Source: Cristatella mucedo (taxonomy: Eukaryota; Bryozoa; Phylactolaemata; Cristatellidae). Taken from it: a DNA stretch of 64,000 bases. The notes below the pieces were generated by a model. The model was not told the DNA's origin, made no database searches, and worked only from the letters and a program-made list of their open reading frames with translations. The stretch covers positions 126,001 through 190,000 of the forward strand of contig WPIO01000211.1 in NCBI GenBank assembly GCA_009760855.2, in the 5' to 3' direction. Within the stretch, counting starts at the first letter, position 1. Every line of letters starts with the position of its first letter. Positions 1 through 11,404 of the stretch are shown in pieces. The position numbers and the translations under genes were made by a program.

Positions 1-469
1 AACTACGCCTCTTTCCAGGAATGACGGTGTAATTAAAAGGTCGAACTTTCTTGTTGATACTACAAGTATATATCATAACAATTACTATAGCTTGCTTGAA
101 AATTGCCCAAAGACAGAGATTTTTACAGGCACTTTGAAAAATAACGCATGCCGTCAATACCGGGCGTTACAGGACAGGTCAGGAATGACGTAGGCACACG
201 AACGGTCAGTCTCAAAAGTGGTTAATCAAGCTCTACTGTTTTCGTAATCGGATCGTGCTATTCCTGAACAACTTTTTTGTAGTGGTTTTGACGCCGTCAC
301 TGTTGTTTCGGCAATATTTCAGCTACGGAGCAGGAGCCACAATCAGATTCTCCTTGGACGAGCATGGGACAACCAAGCTATGGTAAGAGCAGATTCTACC
401 TCGCTTAGACTAGGGGAATTCTCTTTACTCAGGCCTCCCTGACAGTTCCCTCAATCTTGTACAACAACA
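1..469. other. Unassigned sequence
   Basis: I see no open frame, repeat family or RNA gene here. It precedes a LINE-A fragment. Confidence 0.5.
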
Positions 470-1010
470 TGATTGACTTCAAGGTTTTGTCGCTCACTTT
501 TAGGTCCCTTCATTCGTTGGCTCTAGCCTATCTCTCCGACATACTCCCCCATCAGGCCAAGCATCGTACCACCCGCTTTTCGGAATCCAACAGTCTAGAA
601 ATACCTCGTACAAACCTCAAATCCTTTGGAGACCGTGCATTTAGTTCGTATGCTTCCAAAGCCTGGAACTCTTTCCCGACCTGCGTCAGAACATCTCCTG
701 ACCTGACTACATTTAAAAGGAACTTAAAAACACACGTATTTAGGACAGCATTTAGTGGGTCCCTGTGATTCGTCCTTGATGTGCTTATGCGTGCTGACAC
801 TGTGCATGCTGCCACTAACCACACTTGCATGCTGACCCTGTGCATGTCACCCCTAACCATGTTATTCTTTTTGTTTTTTTTTCAAGCATGATTTGAATTA
901 CCATTTAATTGCACTTCCCTTTGCAGCAAATGTAAAGCGCCTAGAAAGAGATTAAGTTCTCTGAGCGCGCTTTATCAAGTATATTATTATTATTATTCTT
1001 ATTATTATTA
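470..1010 (+). mobile_element. LINE-A 3' fragment, 5'-truncated
   Basis: The open frame ending at 768 carries the C-terminus of the LINE-A ORF, with the motifs GDRAFSSYA, KAWNSFP and the terminal FSGSL. The standard 3' UTR and hairpin tail follow and end in (TTA)n near 1010. Similarity to LINE-A starts abruptly at about 470, which fits 5' truncation during target-primed reverse transcription. Confidence 0.85.
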
Positions 1011-1117
1011 ACAGCAAATCTGAGTATTTCGTCTGCTCTCAGTAGAACCGGTGCCCCATCGTACATCTTCTGGTAAACTTTACTGGTTCCCTGTCAAGTA
1101 TAGCACAGCTTTATAGA

Positions 1118-1200
1118 TTTCCCTTTGCAGGAAATGTAAAGCACCTAGAAAGAAATTAAGTTCTCTCAGGGAGCTTTATCGAGTGCATTATTATTATTAC
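1118..1200 (+). mobile_element. LINE-A tail-only copy
   Basis: This is only the last 80 or so bases of LINE-A: the AAAGC...GCTTT tail followed by ATTATTATTA. It could be an extreme 5' truncation or a SINE remnant with the same tail. Confidence 0.7.
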
Positions 1201-1318
1201 TGTTAGTATTTGAGGCTTACAGCTTACCCCACTAGCGCATGCCAGAGTGTATTGCAGTTCCTCGCCCTCTCCATCCCCTAGCTTCGCAACATCTATCCGA
1301 ACTACTTCCTACCTACTT

Positions 1319-1428
1319 GCCGAGCTGGGTTGGTCCGGCGGTTAAGGTGCTCACCCCGACTAAAGTCTGGCTGAGGTCGTGGGCTCGAGCCCGGAGGCAT
1401 ATGTGAAGCGCCTGAATAGAGGTTTTTG
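1319..1428 (+). mobile_element. SINE-2, 3'-truncated
   Basis: A tRNA-like head with a box A close to TGGTCCAGCGG and a box B GGCTCGAGCCC leads into GTGAAGCGCCTGAATAGAG. The copy stops where a minus-strand LINE-B tail starts. Confidence 0.7.
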
Positions 1429-1429
1429 T

Positions 1430-2205
1430 AACGTAATGTATGTAATGTATCTCCGTCTGTAACTCCACAAAGTCATAAAGAGCGTGTGGGTGTGACGCAG
1501 GAGACTTTTGTATAGTCCACTCACAGCCTAAGCGGCTTTCGGTATGCATTTGGTAGCCAACAGACTTCGTCTCACGCAACAAAGAGAAAGTGGGAAGTAT
1601 AGCAGTCAGGGAAGCAGTTGGGGTAGTGAGTAGCATGGAAGTAGCAGCTCAGGACCACTGAAAAGGATGTGCCATAGTCGGCAGTAGTAGAGTAGTTGTC
1701 GTTGCGTAAGAATTGTGGAAGCGAGTTCCACAGTCTAGGACCTGCAGAGCTAAAGCTTCTGTCGCCAACGGTCTTTAAGCAAAGAAATGGGACAGCTAAT
1801 GTATTGTCCACACAAGACCTGAGGGTGCGAACAGGCAGAAACTGTTGCAGCAGTTCAGCTAGGTACGAAGGAGCCAAGCCGTGGCGGGCCTTATGGGTTA
1901 GCGTAAGAACTTTTCTCTGTATGCGTTGCTCAACCGGCATCCTTCCTAGCTCTTTTAGCAAAAGAGACACGTCGTCGAACCGCTGGGACTTGAAGACTAG
2001 CCTTGCAGCCATATTCATAGTCTGCTGCAGTGGCCTAAGAGTTTTCTTTGGCAGCCCAGCCAAAAGGGAATTACAATAATCAAGCCGAGACAGAGCTAAG
2101 GAGCTAGTTAAATTTTTTACAAGCAACTGTGGGAGGCAGCTCCTAATCTTGCATAGGGATCGGACATAATGGCTAACTGTAGAAGCAGTCTACTTTTGTT
2201 GTTAA
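1430..2205 (-). mobile_element. LINE-B, RT C-terminal half, 5'-truncated
   Basis: Read on the minus strand this is the (ACATT)n-tailed LINE-B family. The open frame 1572-2126 has the family motifs SRLDYCNSLLAGLPKK, NMAARLVFKS, GDRSFSSAGPRLWNSLP. The palm domain is absent, so the copy cannot encode an active RT. The last codons run in a frame different from that of the best copy (29,670-31,055), which shows a frameshift near 1,650. Confidence 0.85.
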
Positions 2206-2325
2206 TCGAGCGAGCTACCACTAAACATCTGATCTTGCTTCCTGTGCAGCAAATGTAAAGCGCCTAGAAAGAGATTGAGTCCTCTGAGGCGCTTAGTCAA
2301 GTGTTATTCTCATTATAGTACTGCT
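2206..2325 (+). mobile_element. LINE-A tail fragment
   Basis: It has CTACCACTAA, then GCAGCAAATGTAAAGCGCC and the rest of the LINE-A tail. One base of the distal stem is lost (GAGGCGCTT). Confidence 0.7.
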
Positions 2326-2680
2326 GTTATTTTTATTAAGTATATCGGTTATGATCCTAATCCACTTCACATCTTTTATAAACTGGCCTTATAGTTTATC
2401 TGTTCCCTAAGCCAAAAATTGACATTCCACTTATATCACGACAACTCCTCACTGGACGAATTCTAAAACAAAGTTACAGACACGCCTTCCTCTCAAAGCA
2501 TTTACCTGGTCCACGTTAGTTGCCCTGACTGTGTGCTTGTGTGCACTGGCACAATGCGTTCAATCAGCAACCTTTTGAATGCATCTTTTAACGCATCTTT
2601 TGCCGAGGCACTTGGCTGCAGAGGACCTTCGAGTTTTGAAACACTTAATATTGTAATCAATTAATTAATTACTAATTCCT
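2326..2680. other. Unassigned sequence
   Basis: AT-rich with no recognised repeat. A short self-similar stretch (GAATGCATCTTTTAACGCATCTTTTGC) lies near 2577-2604. Confidence 0.4.
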
Positions 2681-2843
2681 AGCTGATTAAACAGCCTCTT
2701 TTTGTATAGCGACAGAAGAGCCTTTACGGCTATCACCACCGCTTGCAGTGGCGATATAGAATCGCCCACTGCAGGAATCGAACCCACGACCTCGGGACCG
2801 AGGTCGTGAAAGCAACCGCTTTACCTAGTGTGCCATCACGGCT
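2681..2843 (-). mobile_element. SINE-1 copy
   Basis: The minus strand gives a tRNA-like head: GCCGTGATGGC, an internal palindrome CGACCTCGGTCCCGAGGTCG, box B GGGTTCGATTCCTG. The body GGTGATAGCCGTAAAGGCTC and a tail AAAAAGAGGCTGTTTAATCAG follow. This is a full-length copy. Confidence 0.85.
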
Positions 2844-3152
2844 TACCTGTATTGTAGAGCTGACCAGAAGGAACTATTTTAAAATCAAGGTTTTTCTCGC
2901 TCTTAGGCTGCAGAATTTTGAAACCACTAAGAAAAAACTAAAAGGACCAGGAAAGGAAAACTCAGTAGAAGCAGAATAAACTGAGCAGCTGTGACCAGAA
3001 CAGAATACGGTAAGCTTTAGCTTCGCTAAAGTGTACGGATTTAGCTCTTACGTCTCCATTTCCTCCGGAAGAGCGGCTGCACAATCGACTTTTGGCGAAT
3101 CTGCGGTGGAAGTCGGCTGTTCTGCAATGCGGCCATCCGAAATCCTTGATAA
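2844..3152. other. Unassigned sequence
   Basis: No recognised gene or repeat. The short open frames here have no family motif. Confidence 0.4.
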
Positions 3153-3215
3153 CGCCTACAAAGAGATTGATTTCTCTGAGGGCGCTTTATCAAGTGCATT
3201 TTTATTAATATCTTC
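3153..3215 (+). mobile_element. LINE-A tail fragment
   Basis: Only the distal half of the LINE-A tail (AGAGATTGATTTCTCTGAGG, then GCGCTTTATCAAGTGC) is present, ending in an imperfect TTATTAATA run. Confidence 0.6.
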
Positions 3216-3690
3216 CTCTTCCGTTCTTCACTTGGCTTGAAACCTTGGCTACAATCCTACGAAATGAAAAATCACTCTTGGCAGCCAAATAGATAAAAGA
3301 TGTTCAAAGAAATAAAGCAGCGGCATCAAAATTATTAGAACCAGCCAGGTCTGCCGCAGTGCAGTACAGTAAAACAGACGCCTAATCCTCAAGTTTGGTT
3401 GTTTCTAAAGCGCAGCACTCTTTTTATCTACGTTGTACCTGGGCTTGCTGTTTAAAATTTGACTTCTGATCGGACAAGCATAACGGCTCTACTATCAAGA
3501 CTTACAGATGTCCGCAGAGCAACATCCCTTACAGCGAAGCCGTCTCAGATCGGAAAACGGCATGAATACTGTGTGCTCTTTTACAGATAATACATTCGTA
3601 TTTCTCCCTCGAAGAACTTAAGCTCTTGCTATTCACTTTGTATTGGCTGCATAGGAAGCACTATCCAATGGTTATCGGTAGCATGCTCGA
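3216..3690. other. Unassigned sequence
   Basis: No open frame with family motifs and no recognised repeat. Confidence 0.4.
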
Positions 3691-4325
3691 GGACAAAAAG
3701 AATAACCTTTTTAGAGGTACAGAGTGACAGTCAGCATGCAAGTATGGCTAATGGCAGCATGCACAGTGTCAGCACGCATAAGCACATATAGGACGAATCA
3801 CAATGACCCAATAAACTCTGTCATAAATAGGTGCGTTTTAGTTAAATGTGGTCAAGTCGGGAGAGGGTCAGGGTAAAAGTATGGTATGTGGCAGCATGCA
3901 CAGTGTCAGCACTCATGAGTAACAATCACATGGACCCTTTAAATTCTGAGAAAAGTGGATTAATTTTTTGCTTTTTTAAATTAGATTAAGTCAGTGATGT
4001 CGTGAAGCAAGTCCGAAGTGAGTTCCTGGCTATGAAAATATATCTACTAAAGGCAGGTAAGGCTAAACGCTTAGAGTCATAACAGCTGGTTGTACGATGT
4101 TTCACCAGGCGGGGGAATAGTTTGAATAGGTAGGCTGGAGCCAGAAAAGAAGGAACCTGAAAGTAAGTGACAGAGCCTTGAGATTTATGTGCTGATAGAT
4201 CGCGAGCCAACGCAGGTCAGCGAGAAGTGGTGTAATGTGGCAGCTTCGACGCTCATGGCACCCAAGCCTAGCTGAGACGTTTTGCACCAGCCGTAAGCAC
4301 CTAACTGCGAAATCTTGGTGTTCTG
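3691..4325 (-). mobile_element. LINE-A 3' fragment, decayed
   Basis: The minus strand matches the LINE-A RT C-terminal region (CRLRLVQNVSARLG, HITPLLADLRWL) and its 3' UTR. The 3' UTR segment around 3740-3930 is present twice in part, which suggests two old copies or an internal duplication. The hairpin tail is missing. Confidence 0.7.
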
Positions 4326-4361
4326 TTCCGTAGAGACCTTTCATTAGAAAAAAATAAATAT

Positions 4362-4518
4362 AAGCTGCGACAACAGCCTCTTTATGTATAGCGACAGAAG
4401 AGCCTCAAAGGCTTTCACGATCGCTTGCAGCGGCAATAGAGGACGTCCGACACAGGATTCGAACTCACGACCTTGGGACCGAGGTCGTTAAAAGCCCACA
4501 ATGGTGGGCCATCGCGGC
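4362..4518 (-). mobile_element. SINE-1 copy, diverged
   Basis: The reverse complement has the SINE-1 body and an altered head; box B reads GAGTTCGAATCCTG. The promoter half carries more substitutions than the other copies. Confidence 0.75.
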
Positions 4519-4524
4519 AAGATC

Positions 4525-5045
4525 AACCACATCAACTCCATAGTCAAGTCTGCCCACCTACTCATAGCTATATAACGTTGCTAGAATTTGGCCTCTGCAT
4601 GCCGGTGGACCGGCAAGCAGTGAGTTACCGAAGCCGAGACGCGAGTGTCATACATGTGTGGACCAATTTAAATATAGTATCACTGCTGAAACAACCCCGA
4701 ATTTAAGCAATGCTGTGTAGCTAAGAGTAGGCAGACTTGACAGTGTAGCTAATGTGGTCATCTAATGAGAGGTCACTGTTGGAGCTACGCCTAGATTACA
4801 TGCAGGTTCAACCGGAGCTATGCTCGCAGAGCCGATTTTGAACGTCGGGTTTTCAAATTTCCGAAGCGTACTCGGTTAGCCGATCACCAGTAAGTTGGTT
4901 TAGTCATCATTCAATTTGAGAAAATGTGCTGCCAGCCGTGTGGGTATGTCAACAATACGTGCAGCAAGCGTGTGTATAGAATTCGACCTATTTATTACAT
5001 ATTTACATATTTTTGGGTTGAAACCGACCTGACCGAAAGCTGATA
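4525..5045 (-). mobile_element. LINE-A RT remnant with an inverted end
   Basis: About 4593-5045 on the minus strand covers the RT segment from the DDI..WM..NF motif to the CNSLL.GLPA region. About 4525-4592 is LINE-A in the plus direction. The opposite orientations meet at about 4593, so two copies have joined or one copy was inverted. No open frame survives. Confidence 0.65.
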
Positions 5046-5087
5046 TATAAAGCTGGGTCAAAACAGTTTACATGTTTTCAGTTGTAC

Positions 5088-5690
5088 AATTGCTTTGATC
5101 CCTCCTAGCCCTTCAGCACGTCGAACTCTTAGCTCGATTGCCGCATGTATTGATGACATAACCACATGGATGGAGGCAAATTTTCCTAAATTGAATATTG
5201 GTAAATCCAACTTACTAGGTATAGGCATGCATAGAGTGATTCGGAAACTGTACAGCCCAACGCCCAAAATCTGCTCTGCCTGCGTTTCTTCTGTTGAATC
5301 TGTTCGAAACATGTATGCCATGCTCCAAAGTGACCTTTTATTAGACGACCACTGAAGCTCCGCAGTCTCGTCTACCAACTCTCAGCTACATAAAATAGCT
5401 AAAATCTGGGCTTTCTTGGACAGAGATACTAATCTCTAAATTGGTCCATGCATTTTATGACATCCCGTCTTGACTGACCTTTATGCGTTCATGCATGCTG
5501 ACACTGCGCATGCTGTCGCTGACCATACTTGCGCATGCTGATCCTGTGCATGTCCACCCTAACCATAATATTCTTGCTGTTTATTGAGCCTGCTACCACT
5601 AACCGCTCGATCATGCTTTCTTTGCAGCCAATGTAGAGTGCCTAGAAACAGTTTGAGTTCTCTGAGGGCGCTTTGTTAAATGTGTTATTA
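5088..5690 (+). mobile_element. LINE-A fragment with internal deletion
   Basis: The RT piece (SIAACIDDITTWMEANFPKL) runs to about 5475. It then jumps directly into the 3' UTR (GCTGACACTGCGCATGCTG), so roughly 400 bp of ORF are missing. The tail ends near 5690. Confidence 0.75.
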
Positions 5691-5694
5691 TCGG

Positions 5695-5945
5695 TATGCA
5701 TACGGTAGCCAACAGACTTAATCTCAGGAGAGCCGTCCATAAAAGGAATAGCATGGAAGTAGCACAGTAGGCAGTGGGAGAGTAGATGTCTTTACATAAG
5801 AATTGTGGAAGTAACCTACAGAGACTAGGACCTGCAAAGCAAAAGCTTGTTGCCAACTGTCTTTCAGTGGAGGAATGGAACAGCTGGTACATGATCCATA
5901 CAGGATCAGAGGACCTGAGGAGGCTAAAACTGGTGCAGCAGTTTT
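5695..5945 (-). mobile_element. LINE-B C-terminal fragment
   Basis: The minus strand carries a decayed LINE-B C-terminus (SFCFAGPSLCRLLPQFL is recognisable) with several small indels. It joins the LINE-A tail ending at 5690 without a spacer. Confidence 0.65.
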
Positions 5946-6349
5946 AAAGGTATCTTTAATGTCATTAATAATCAAATGTATCATTAATGTCCTTGTTATT
6001 AAAAAGCGACGAAAATCAAAAGTGTAATACTAAATTGAATCTTTATCGTAATTGCACAGTCAGCTATATTCGCTAAACAATGCGAGCTTGTCTCCATGTA
6101 ATACTTTCCATACGTCGCTAAGCAAAAGATGCCTCAGTTCCGGTCAACTTTACCGTGCACCCAGTGCACACGTTTATTTAGATACTATATGCTTTGAGTG
6201 AGATGCTGTGAATGATTAAATGTGTTTTAATTGGTACGTATCCCAAATTCTTATTAGGATGGATCGAGGTAATACTAACTTTACCAATTTGGTGGAGTAT
6301 GATACTTTAGGCATATATGATGCTAGCACGTTTATGATTATTAGTGTGT
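5946..6349. other. Unassigned AT-rich sequence
   Basis: No recognised repeat or gene. Confidence 0.4.
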
Positions 6350-6812
6350 ATGATTGTAATGTATCTCCATCAGTAATTCCACAAAGTCATAAAGACCATG
6401 TGGCTGTTATGCAGGAGAGTTTTGTATAGCGCACTCACGGCCTAAGAGGCTTTCGGTACGCATTCGGTAGCCAACAGACTTCGTCTCACGCAACAAAGAG
6501 AAAGTGGGAAGCATAGCTGAGTCAGGAGAGCAGTTGAGGTAGTGAGTAGCACAGAAGTAGCAGCTCAGGACCACTGAAAAGGATGTGCCATAGTCGGCAG
6601 TAGGAGAGTAGTTGTCGTTGCATAAGAGTTGTGGAAGCGAGTTCCACAGTCTAGGACCTGCAGAGCTACAGCTTCAGTCGCCAACGGTCTTTAAGCAGAG
6701 GAATGGAACAGCCAATGTATTGTCCACATAGGACCTGACGGTGCGAACAGGCTGACACTGGTGCAGCAGTCCAGCTAGGTATGAAGGAGCCAAGCCGTGG
6801 TGGGCCTTGTGG
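6350..6812 (-). mobile_element. LINE-B 3' fragment
   Basis: It starts with the LINE-B tail (TAATGTATCTCC on the plus strand) and covers the C-terminal ORF segment up to THKAHHGLAPSYLAGLLHQ. It breaks at about 6812 into LINE-A sequence. Confidence 0.75.
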
Positions 6813-7020
6813 GTCACTATGCACAGAGTCAGAATGCACAAGCACATAAAGGACGAATCACAGGGACCCACAAAATCCATACATAAATAGGTGCATTTTA
6901 AAGTTCTTTTCAAACAAGCTCAAGTCAGGAAATGTCGTGACGGAAGTCATTAGTGGTGACAGAAGTCGTCTAACGAAAGGTCACTTTGGAACATGACACC
7001 TAGCTTTCGTGTACACTCCT
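6813..7020 (-). mobile_element. LINE-A fragment with internal deletion
   Basis: LINE-A 3' UTR sequence is joined directly to an RT segment (GTCTAACGAAAGGTCACTTT on the plus strand). Confidence 0.6.
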
Positions 7021-7039
7021 AACGATTCCTATTGTGGTG

Positions 7040-7155
7040 GAACCTTTATGGGCATATGCATGCTGACAATGTGTATGCTGCTGCTAACCTTACTTACATG
7101 ACGACCCCGTTCATGTCACCCCTAACCACGTTGTTCATGTTAATTTATCAAGCAT
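7040..7155 (+). mobile_element. LINE-A 3' UTR fragment lacking the hairpin
   Basis: Plus-strand LINE-A 3' UTR (GCATGCTGACAATGTG, ATGTCACCCCTAACCACG) stops before the hairpin and abuts the (AAT)n end of a minus-strand copy. Confidence 0.6.
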
Positions 7156-8410
7156 AATAATAATAATAATAATATTGCACTTGATAAAGCGCCCTCAGAG
7201 AACTTAATCTCTTTCTAGGCGCTTTACATTTGCTGCAAAGTGATACGCAATAGAATAGTAAGTAAAATCATGCTTGAAAAACAAACAAAATGAATAACAT
7301 GGTTAGGGGTTACATGCACTGGGTCAGCATGCAAATGTGGTTAGTGGCAGCATGAACAGTGTCAGCACGCATAAGCACATCGAGGACGAATCACAAGGAC
7401 CCACTAAATGCTGTCCTAAATAGGTATGTTTTTAAGTTTCTTTTAAATGTGGTCACGTCAGGGGATGTTCTGATGCAGGTCGGGAGGGAGTTCCAGGCTG
7501 TGGGAGCATACGAGCTAAATGCACGGTCTCCAAAGGATTTAAGGTTTCTACGAGGTATTTCTAGACTGTTGGATTCCGAAAAGCGAGTGGTACGATGCTT
7601 TGCCTGATGGGGTAGTATCTCTGAAAGATAGGCTGGAGCCATAGAATGAAAAGACCTAAAAGTGAGCGACAAAACCTTGAAGTCAATCCGTTGCTTGACT
7701 GGTAACCAGTGCAGGTCGGCGAGAAGTGGAGTAATGTGGCAACTGCGACGCTCACGACAGACAAGCCTAGCTGCAGAGTCTTGCACCAGCTGCAATCGCC
7801 TGATCGCACATGCTGGTAGGCCAGTAAGCAGTGAGTTGCAGAAGTCGAGACGAGATGTCACGAATGCATGGACCAACTTGGACGTGGTATCCTTATCTAA
7901 ACAAGCCCTAATTTTAGCAATGTTATGAAGCTGAAAATAGGTTGATTTGACTGTGGAGCTGATGTGGTCGTCTAACGAGAGGTCGCTTTGGAATATGACA
8001 CCTAGATTTCGAGCTGATGCAACTGGAGATATGCTGGCAGAGCCAATTTTGAAAGTCAGCCTTTCCAATTTCTGAATAACACTAGGTTTGCCCATAACTA
8101 GTAAGTTAGTTTTATCATCGTTTAGTTTTAGAAAATTTGCTGCCATCCATGATCGGATGTCATCAATGCATGCAGCAAGTGAGTTGAGAGAATTTGAGGT
8201 GCTCGAAGGCTGGGAGGGATCAAAGCAAAGGTACAACTGAGTGTCATCCGCATAGAAGTGAAAGCCTAGATTGTGCTTGGCAATCACATCAGCAAGAGGG
8301 AGAGTATAAACGGTGAAAAGGACCGGACCTAGCACAGAGCCCTGAGGTACTCCATATTTTAGAGGTACTTCAGATGATCTTTGTCCATTCACAAGCATAA
8401 TACCACTCAC
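7156..8410 (-). mobile_element. LINE-A copy with a long open RT segment
   Basis: This is the best preserved LINE-A RT C-terminal half. The open frame from about 8443 down to 7391 is 350 codons. In order it holds KYGVPQGSVLGPVLF, the catalytic box FYADDTQLYL, LNDDKTNLLVMG, ARNLGVIFQSDLSLDDH, LVHAFVTSRLDFCNSLL, a HITPLLADLHWLPVKQR box and the terminal WNSLP..FSGSL segment. The N-terminal palm and the endonuclease are missing. It is transcribed leftwards and ends in the hairpin tail and (AAT)n at 7157-7245. The first 11 or so codons of the frame belong to an abutting tail fragment, so the start codon is not real. Expected activity: none by itself; it is a 5'-truncated copy. Confidence 0.9.
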
Positions 8411-8506
8411 CACTTGCTGGTTTTTCCTTTGCAACAAATACAAAGTGCATAGAAAGTGACTGATTTCTTTGAGAGCGCTTTATCAAGTGTGTTATTATTA
8501 TTAATC
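8411..8506 (+). mobile_element. LINE-A tail-only copy
   Basis: A plus-strand tail (AGAAAGTGACTGATTTCTTT, then GCGCTTTATCAAGTGTG and TTATTATTATTAA) lies between a LINE-A and a LINE-B copy, both minus strand. Confidence 0.7.
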
Positions 8507-10945
8507 CAGCCGCACGCTTAGGGTGTCCTATAAACAGCAGTTTAGTGTTTTCGTCGTTTAGTTTCAAGAAGTTATCTTACATCCAGGATCGAATTTCGTC
8601 AAGTCAAGCATTCAGTTTTTCAGTTGCTGCAGCAGATTCCGACGGTTTGAACGACAAATACAGCTGAGTATCGTCATCGTAAAAGTGATATCCTATTCCA
8701 TTGGCCTTAATCACTTTTCCCAGAGGTTGAGTATAGATGGAGAACAGCAAGGGACCGAGGACGAACCCTTGAGGGACTACCAAGGTGGCCAGTCTGGTAT
8801 GTGAGACCAGACCCCCACACGACACGGATTTAACACGATCCGACAAGTACGATTTCAACCATGCCAGTGCTTCGTATGCCAGACCAACCATTGTTCTCAA
8901 TCGTTCAAGTAGAACATCGTGATCAATGGTGTCGAAGGCAGCTGACACACCTAGCAGAGCTAAGGCAGTGATATTCCCGACATCATTGCCAACTAGAATG
9001 TCATTTTTAACATGAAGGAGAGTAGTTTCTGTGAAGAACTGCCTCTAAAACCCTGATTGAAATGTTCCTGACATTTCATTTTTTTCAATACTTTCAGAAA
9101 GCTGCTCAGCAATAATTTTTAATAATAATAACAATAATAATAATTCACTTGATAAAGCGCCCTCAGAGAACTTAATCTCTCTCTAGGCGCTTTACATTTG
9201 CTGTCAAGTGAAATGCAATTGAATGGTAAGTAAAATCATGCTTGAAAAAACAAATGAAATGAATAACATGGTTAGGGGTGACATTCACAGGGTCAGCATG
9301 CAAATGTGGTTAGTGGCAGCATGCACAGTGTCAGCACGCATAAGCACATCAAGGACGAATCACAGGGACCCACTAAATGCTGTCCTAAATAGGTGTTTTT
9401 AAGTTCCTTTTAAATGTGGTCAGGTCAGGGGATGTTCTGACGCAGGTCGGAAGGCAGTTCCAGGCTTTGGGAGCATATGAACTAAATGCACGGTCTCCTA
9501 AGGATTTAAGGTTTGTATGAGGGTTTTTCAAGAATCTTTGACAGGAAAAGAAGAAGAGAAACTGGGCGATGGTTTGCAAGCACCTCTATATCTAAGTTAG
9601 GCTTTTAAAGTATCGATCTAACGATTGCCGATTTATAGACTTGGGTGCGAACGCTTTTCAGAAAGAGGCATTACAAATCTCGGTTGTGGCAGGCAGGGCT
9701 AAGTTGGCCTGCCAGTGAAGACCACAGAGATGATGGTATAGGAACTTCTGAAGACGAGCTCTTTTTGCTAAAACTTGGTAAGGTAGCCACATCGCATGCA
9801 GAAACCTCGGAGAACCTTTTAAGGAAGGTCACAGGTTTGCCACAGTTGCTTTACTCCGAGGTTTCTTTATGGAGGCACGAATATGCACTATTTGTTCAGT
9901 AAGGAAGGCTGAAAACCTTTCGGCTGAGCCGTTAATATCTGTGGAGTCAGACCTCTCAGCATTGGCCAGTAAATGGTTTACTGTCTTATAAATCTGTTTT
10001 GGGTCGCAATGGCAGGAATTCAGTTTTCGAGTGACAAAAGAAGCCCTGGGTTTTGTAAGCTTCCGGATGTAAACTCGAAAGTATTCTTTGAAATTGACTA
10101 GATCTGCATCAGAACGCTATTTCCTAAAATAACGTTCAAGCCTGTGCTTAACGCAGCGCATCTTTTGACGTTTTTTATAGAATGAAATTAATCTCCACGA
10201 CTCTGTTCATAGATGGAATGAACGGGAGCATCCTTGTCACGAGCATTCCTGAGTGTCAAGTTCACTGCATCAGTAAGGGTATTGGGGCTGTCGGTCGAGT
10301 GAGGGTGCAGACCAAGAAGAATTGCATTACAAACATATTTCAAAAGTGTGTCTATGTTAATGCTTTTAAAGTTACGCCGCTGGACAAGTTCGGTCGACAT
10401 TACCCTGCACATACAAGGGAGCAGGAACAGTAAACGAGACCGAACGATGATCGGAGACGGTCAGGGGGCACACCACAAGGTCAGTGGGGAAGACGTCCAT
10501 GAGTAATGAGCAATCACGAGATCTATAATATAGCCACCAACGTGGGTGGTATGATTAACGTGTTGGACCAAACTAAAATTCTCCAGAAAGTCAAGAAATG
10601 AGCAGACCTGTCTGTTAATAGGGTTGTCAGCGTGAATATTGAAGTCTCCAGCAATCAGTAACTGTCTGTCACACGCAAATATTTTAGTGAGGAACTCAGA
10701 AAATTCCTCTATAAACAGTTTGGACAGCTAGATGGAGGTCGGTATATCACAATGGTGAGAGGCATTGTCTTTAATGAAGACCTGATAGCAACCGATTCAA
10801 ACGATGGCCCATACGAAAAACTGCACATCAAATAGCCAAATGGTTCAAGAACAATTGCAACCCCCACCAACCTTGTCATACGCATGGACTGATAGAATGA
10901 GAACCCAGGTGGGGTGGTCTCAGACATACAGCTACTGGAACGAGG
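8507..10945 (-). mobile_element. LINE-B copy with endonuclease and RT, interrupted
   Basis: The minus strand gives an APE-type endonuclease at about 10,930-10,430: VIYRPP, then AGDFNIHADN at about 10,640 and a TVSDHRS box at about 10,450. A long linker follows. The RT palm at 8,950-8,604 has SAAFDTIDHDVLLERL, VVPQGFVLGPLLFSIY and YHFYDDDTQLYLSF; the usual YADD is YDDD here. Frames are broken in several places. A LINE-A copy (9,118-9,560) splits it, and the C-terminal third and tail are missing. Confidence 0.8.
9118..9560 (-). mobile_element. LINE-A copy nested in LINE-B
   Basis: Starts with AATAATAATAACAATAATAA and the hairpin tail, then 3' UTR and the ORF C-terminus (GDRAFSSYAPKAWNCLP) to about 9,520. 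LINE-B sequence continues on both sides in the same orientation, so this insertion is younger than its host copy. Confidence 0.8.
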
Positions 10946-11404
10946 CTTAATAATAATAATAATAATGCACTTGATAAAGCGCCCTCAGAGAACGCAATCT
11001 CTTTCTAGGCGCTTTACATTTGCTGCAAAGGGAAATGCAGTTGAATGGTGTGTAATATCATGCTTCATAAACAAACAACAAGAATAACATTTATAAGGGT
11101 GACATGCACAGGGTCAGCATGCAAATGTGGCTAGTGGCAGCATGCACAGTGTAAGCACGCATAAGCACATCAAGGACAAATCACGGGGACTTACTAAATG
11201 CTGTCCTAAATAGGTGTTTTTTAAGTTCTTTTTAAATGTGGTCAAGTCAGTGGATGTTCTGACGCAGGTCGGGAGGGAGTTCCAGGCTTTGGGAGCATAC
11301 AAACTAAATGAACGGTCTTCAAAGGATTTGAGGTTTGTACAGGTATTGGTAGACTGTTGGATTCCGAAAAGCGGGTGGTACGATGCTTGGCCTGGTGGGG
11401 GATG
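10946..11404 (-). mobile_element. LINE-A 3' fragment
   Basis: Hairpin tail with (AAT)n at 10,950-11,035, the 3' UTR, and an ORF C-terminus ending upstream at HQAKHRTTRFSESNSLPIP. 5'-truncated. Confidence 0.85.

Noticed and set aside
552-860. 102-codon minus-strand frame, and similar frames at 7359, 22945 and 58247
   Set aside because: Antisense shadow of the LINE-A ORF end and 3' UTR; recurs wherever LINE-A occurs.
4593-5690. A single LINE-A copy inverted by twin priming
   Set aside because: The minus piece (4,593-5,045) and the plus piece (5,088-5,690) cover overlapping parts of the ORF, so they are two copies rather than one inverted element.
9800-9866. 12-bp inverted repeat AGAAACCTCGGA / TCCGAGGTTTCT
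   Set aside because: Short arms 43 bp apart inside decayed LINE-B sequence; plausible by chance.
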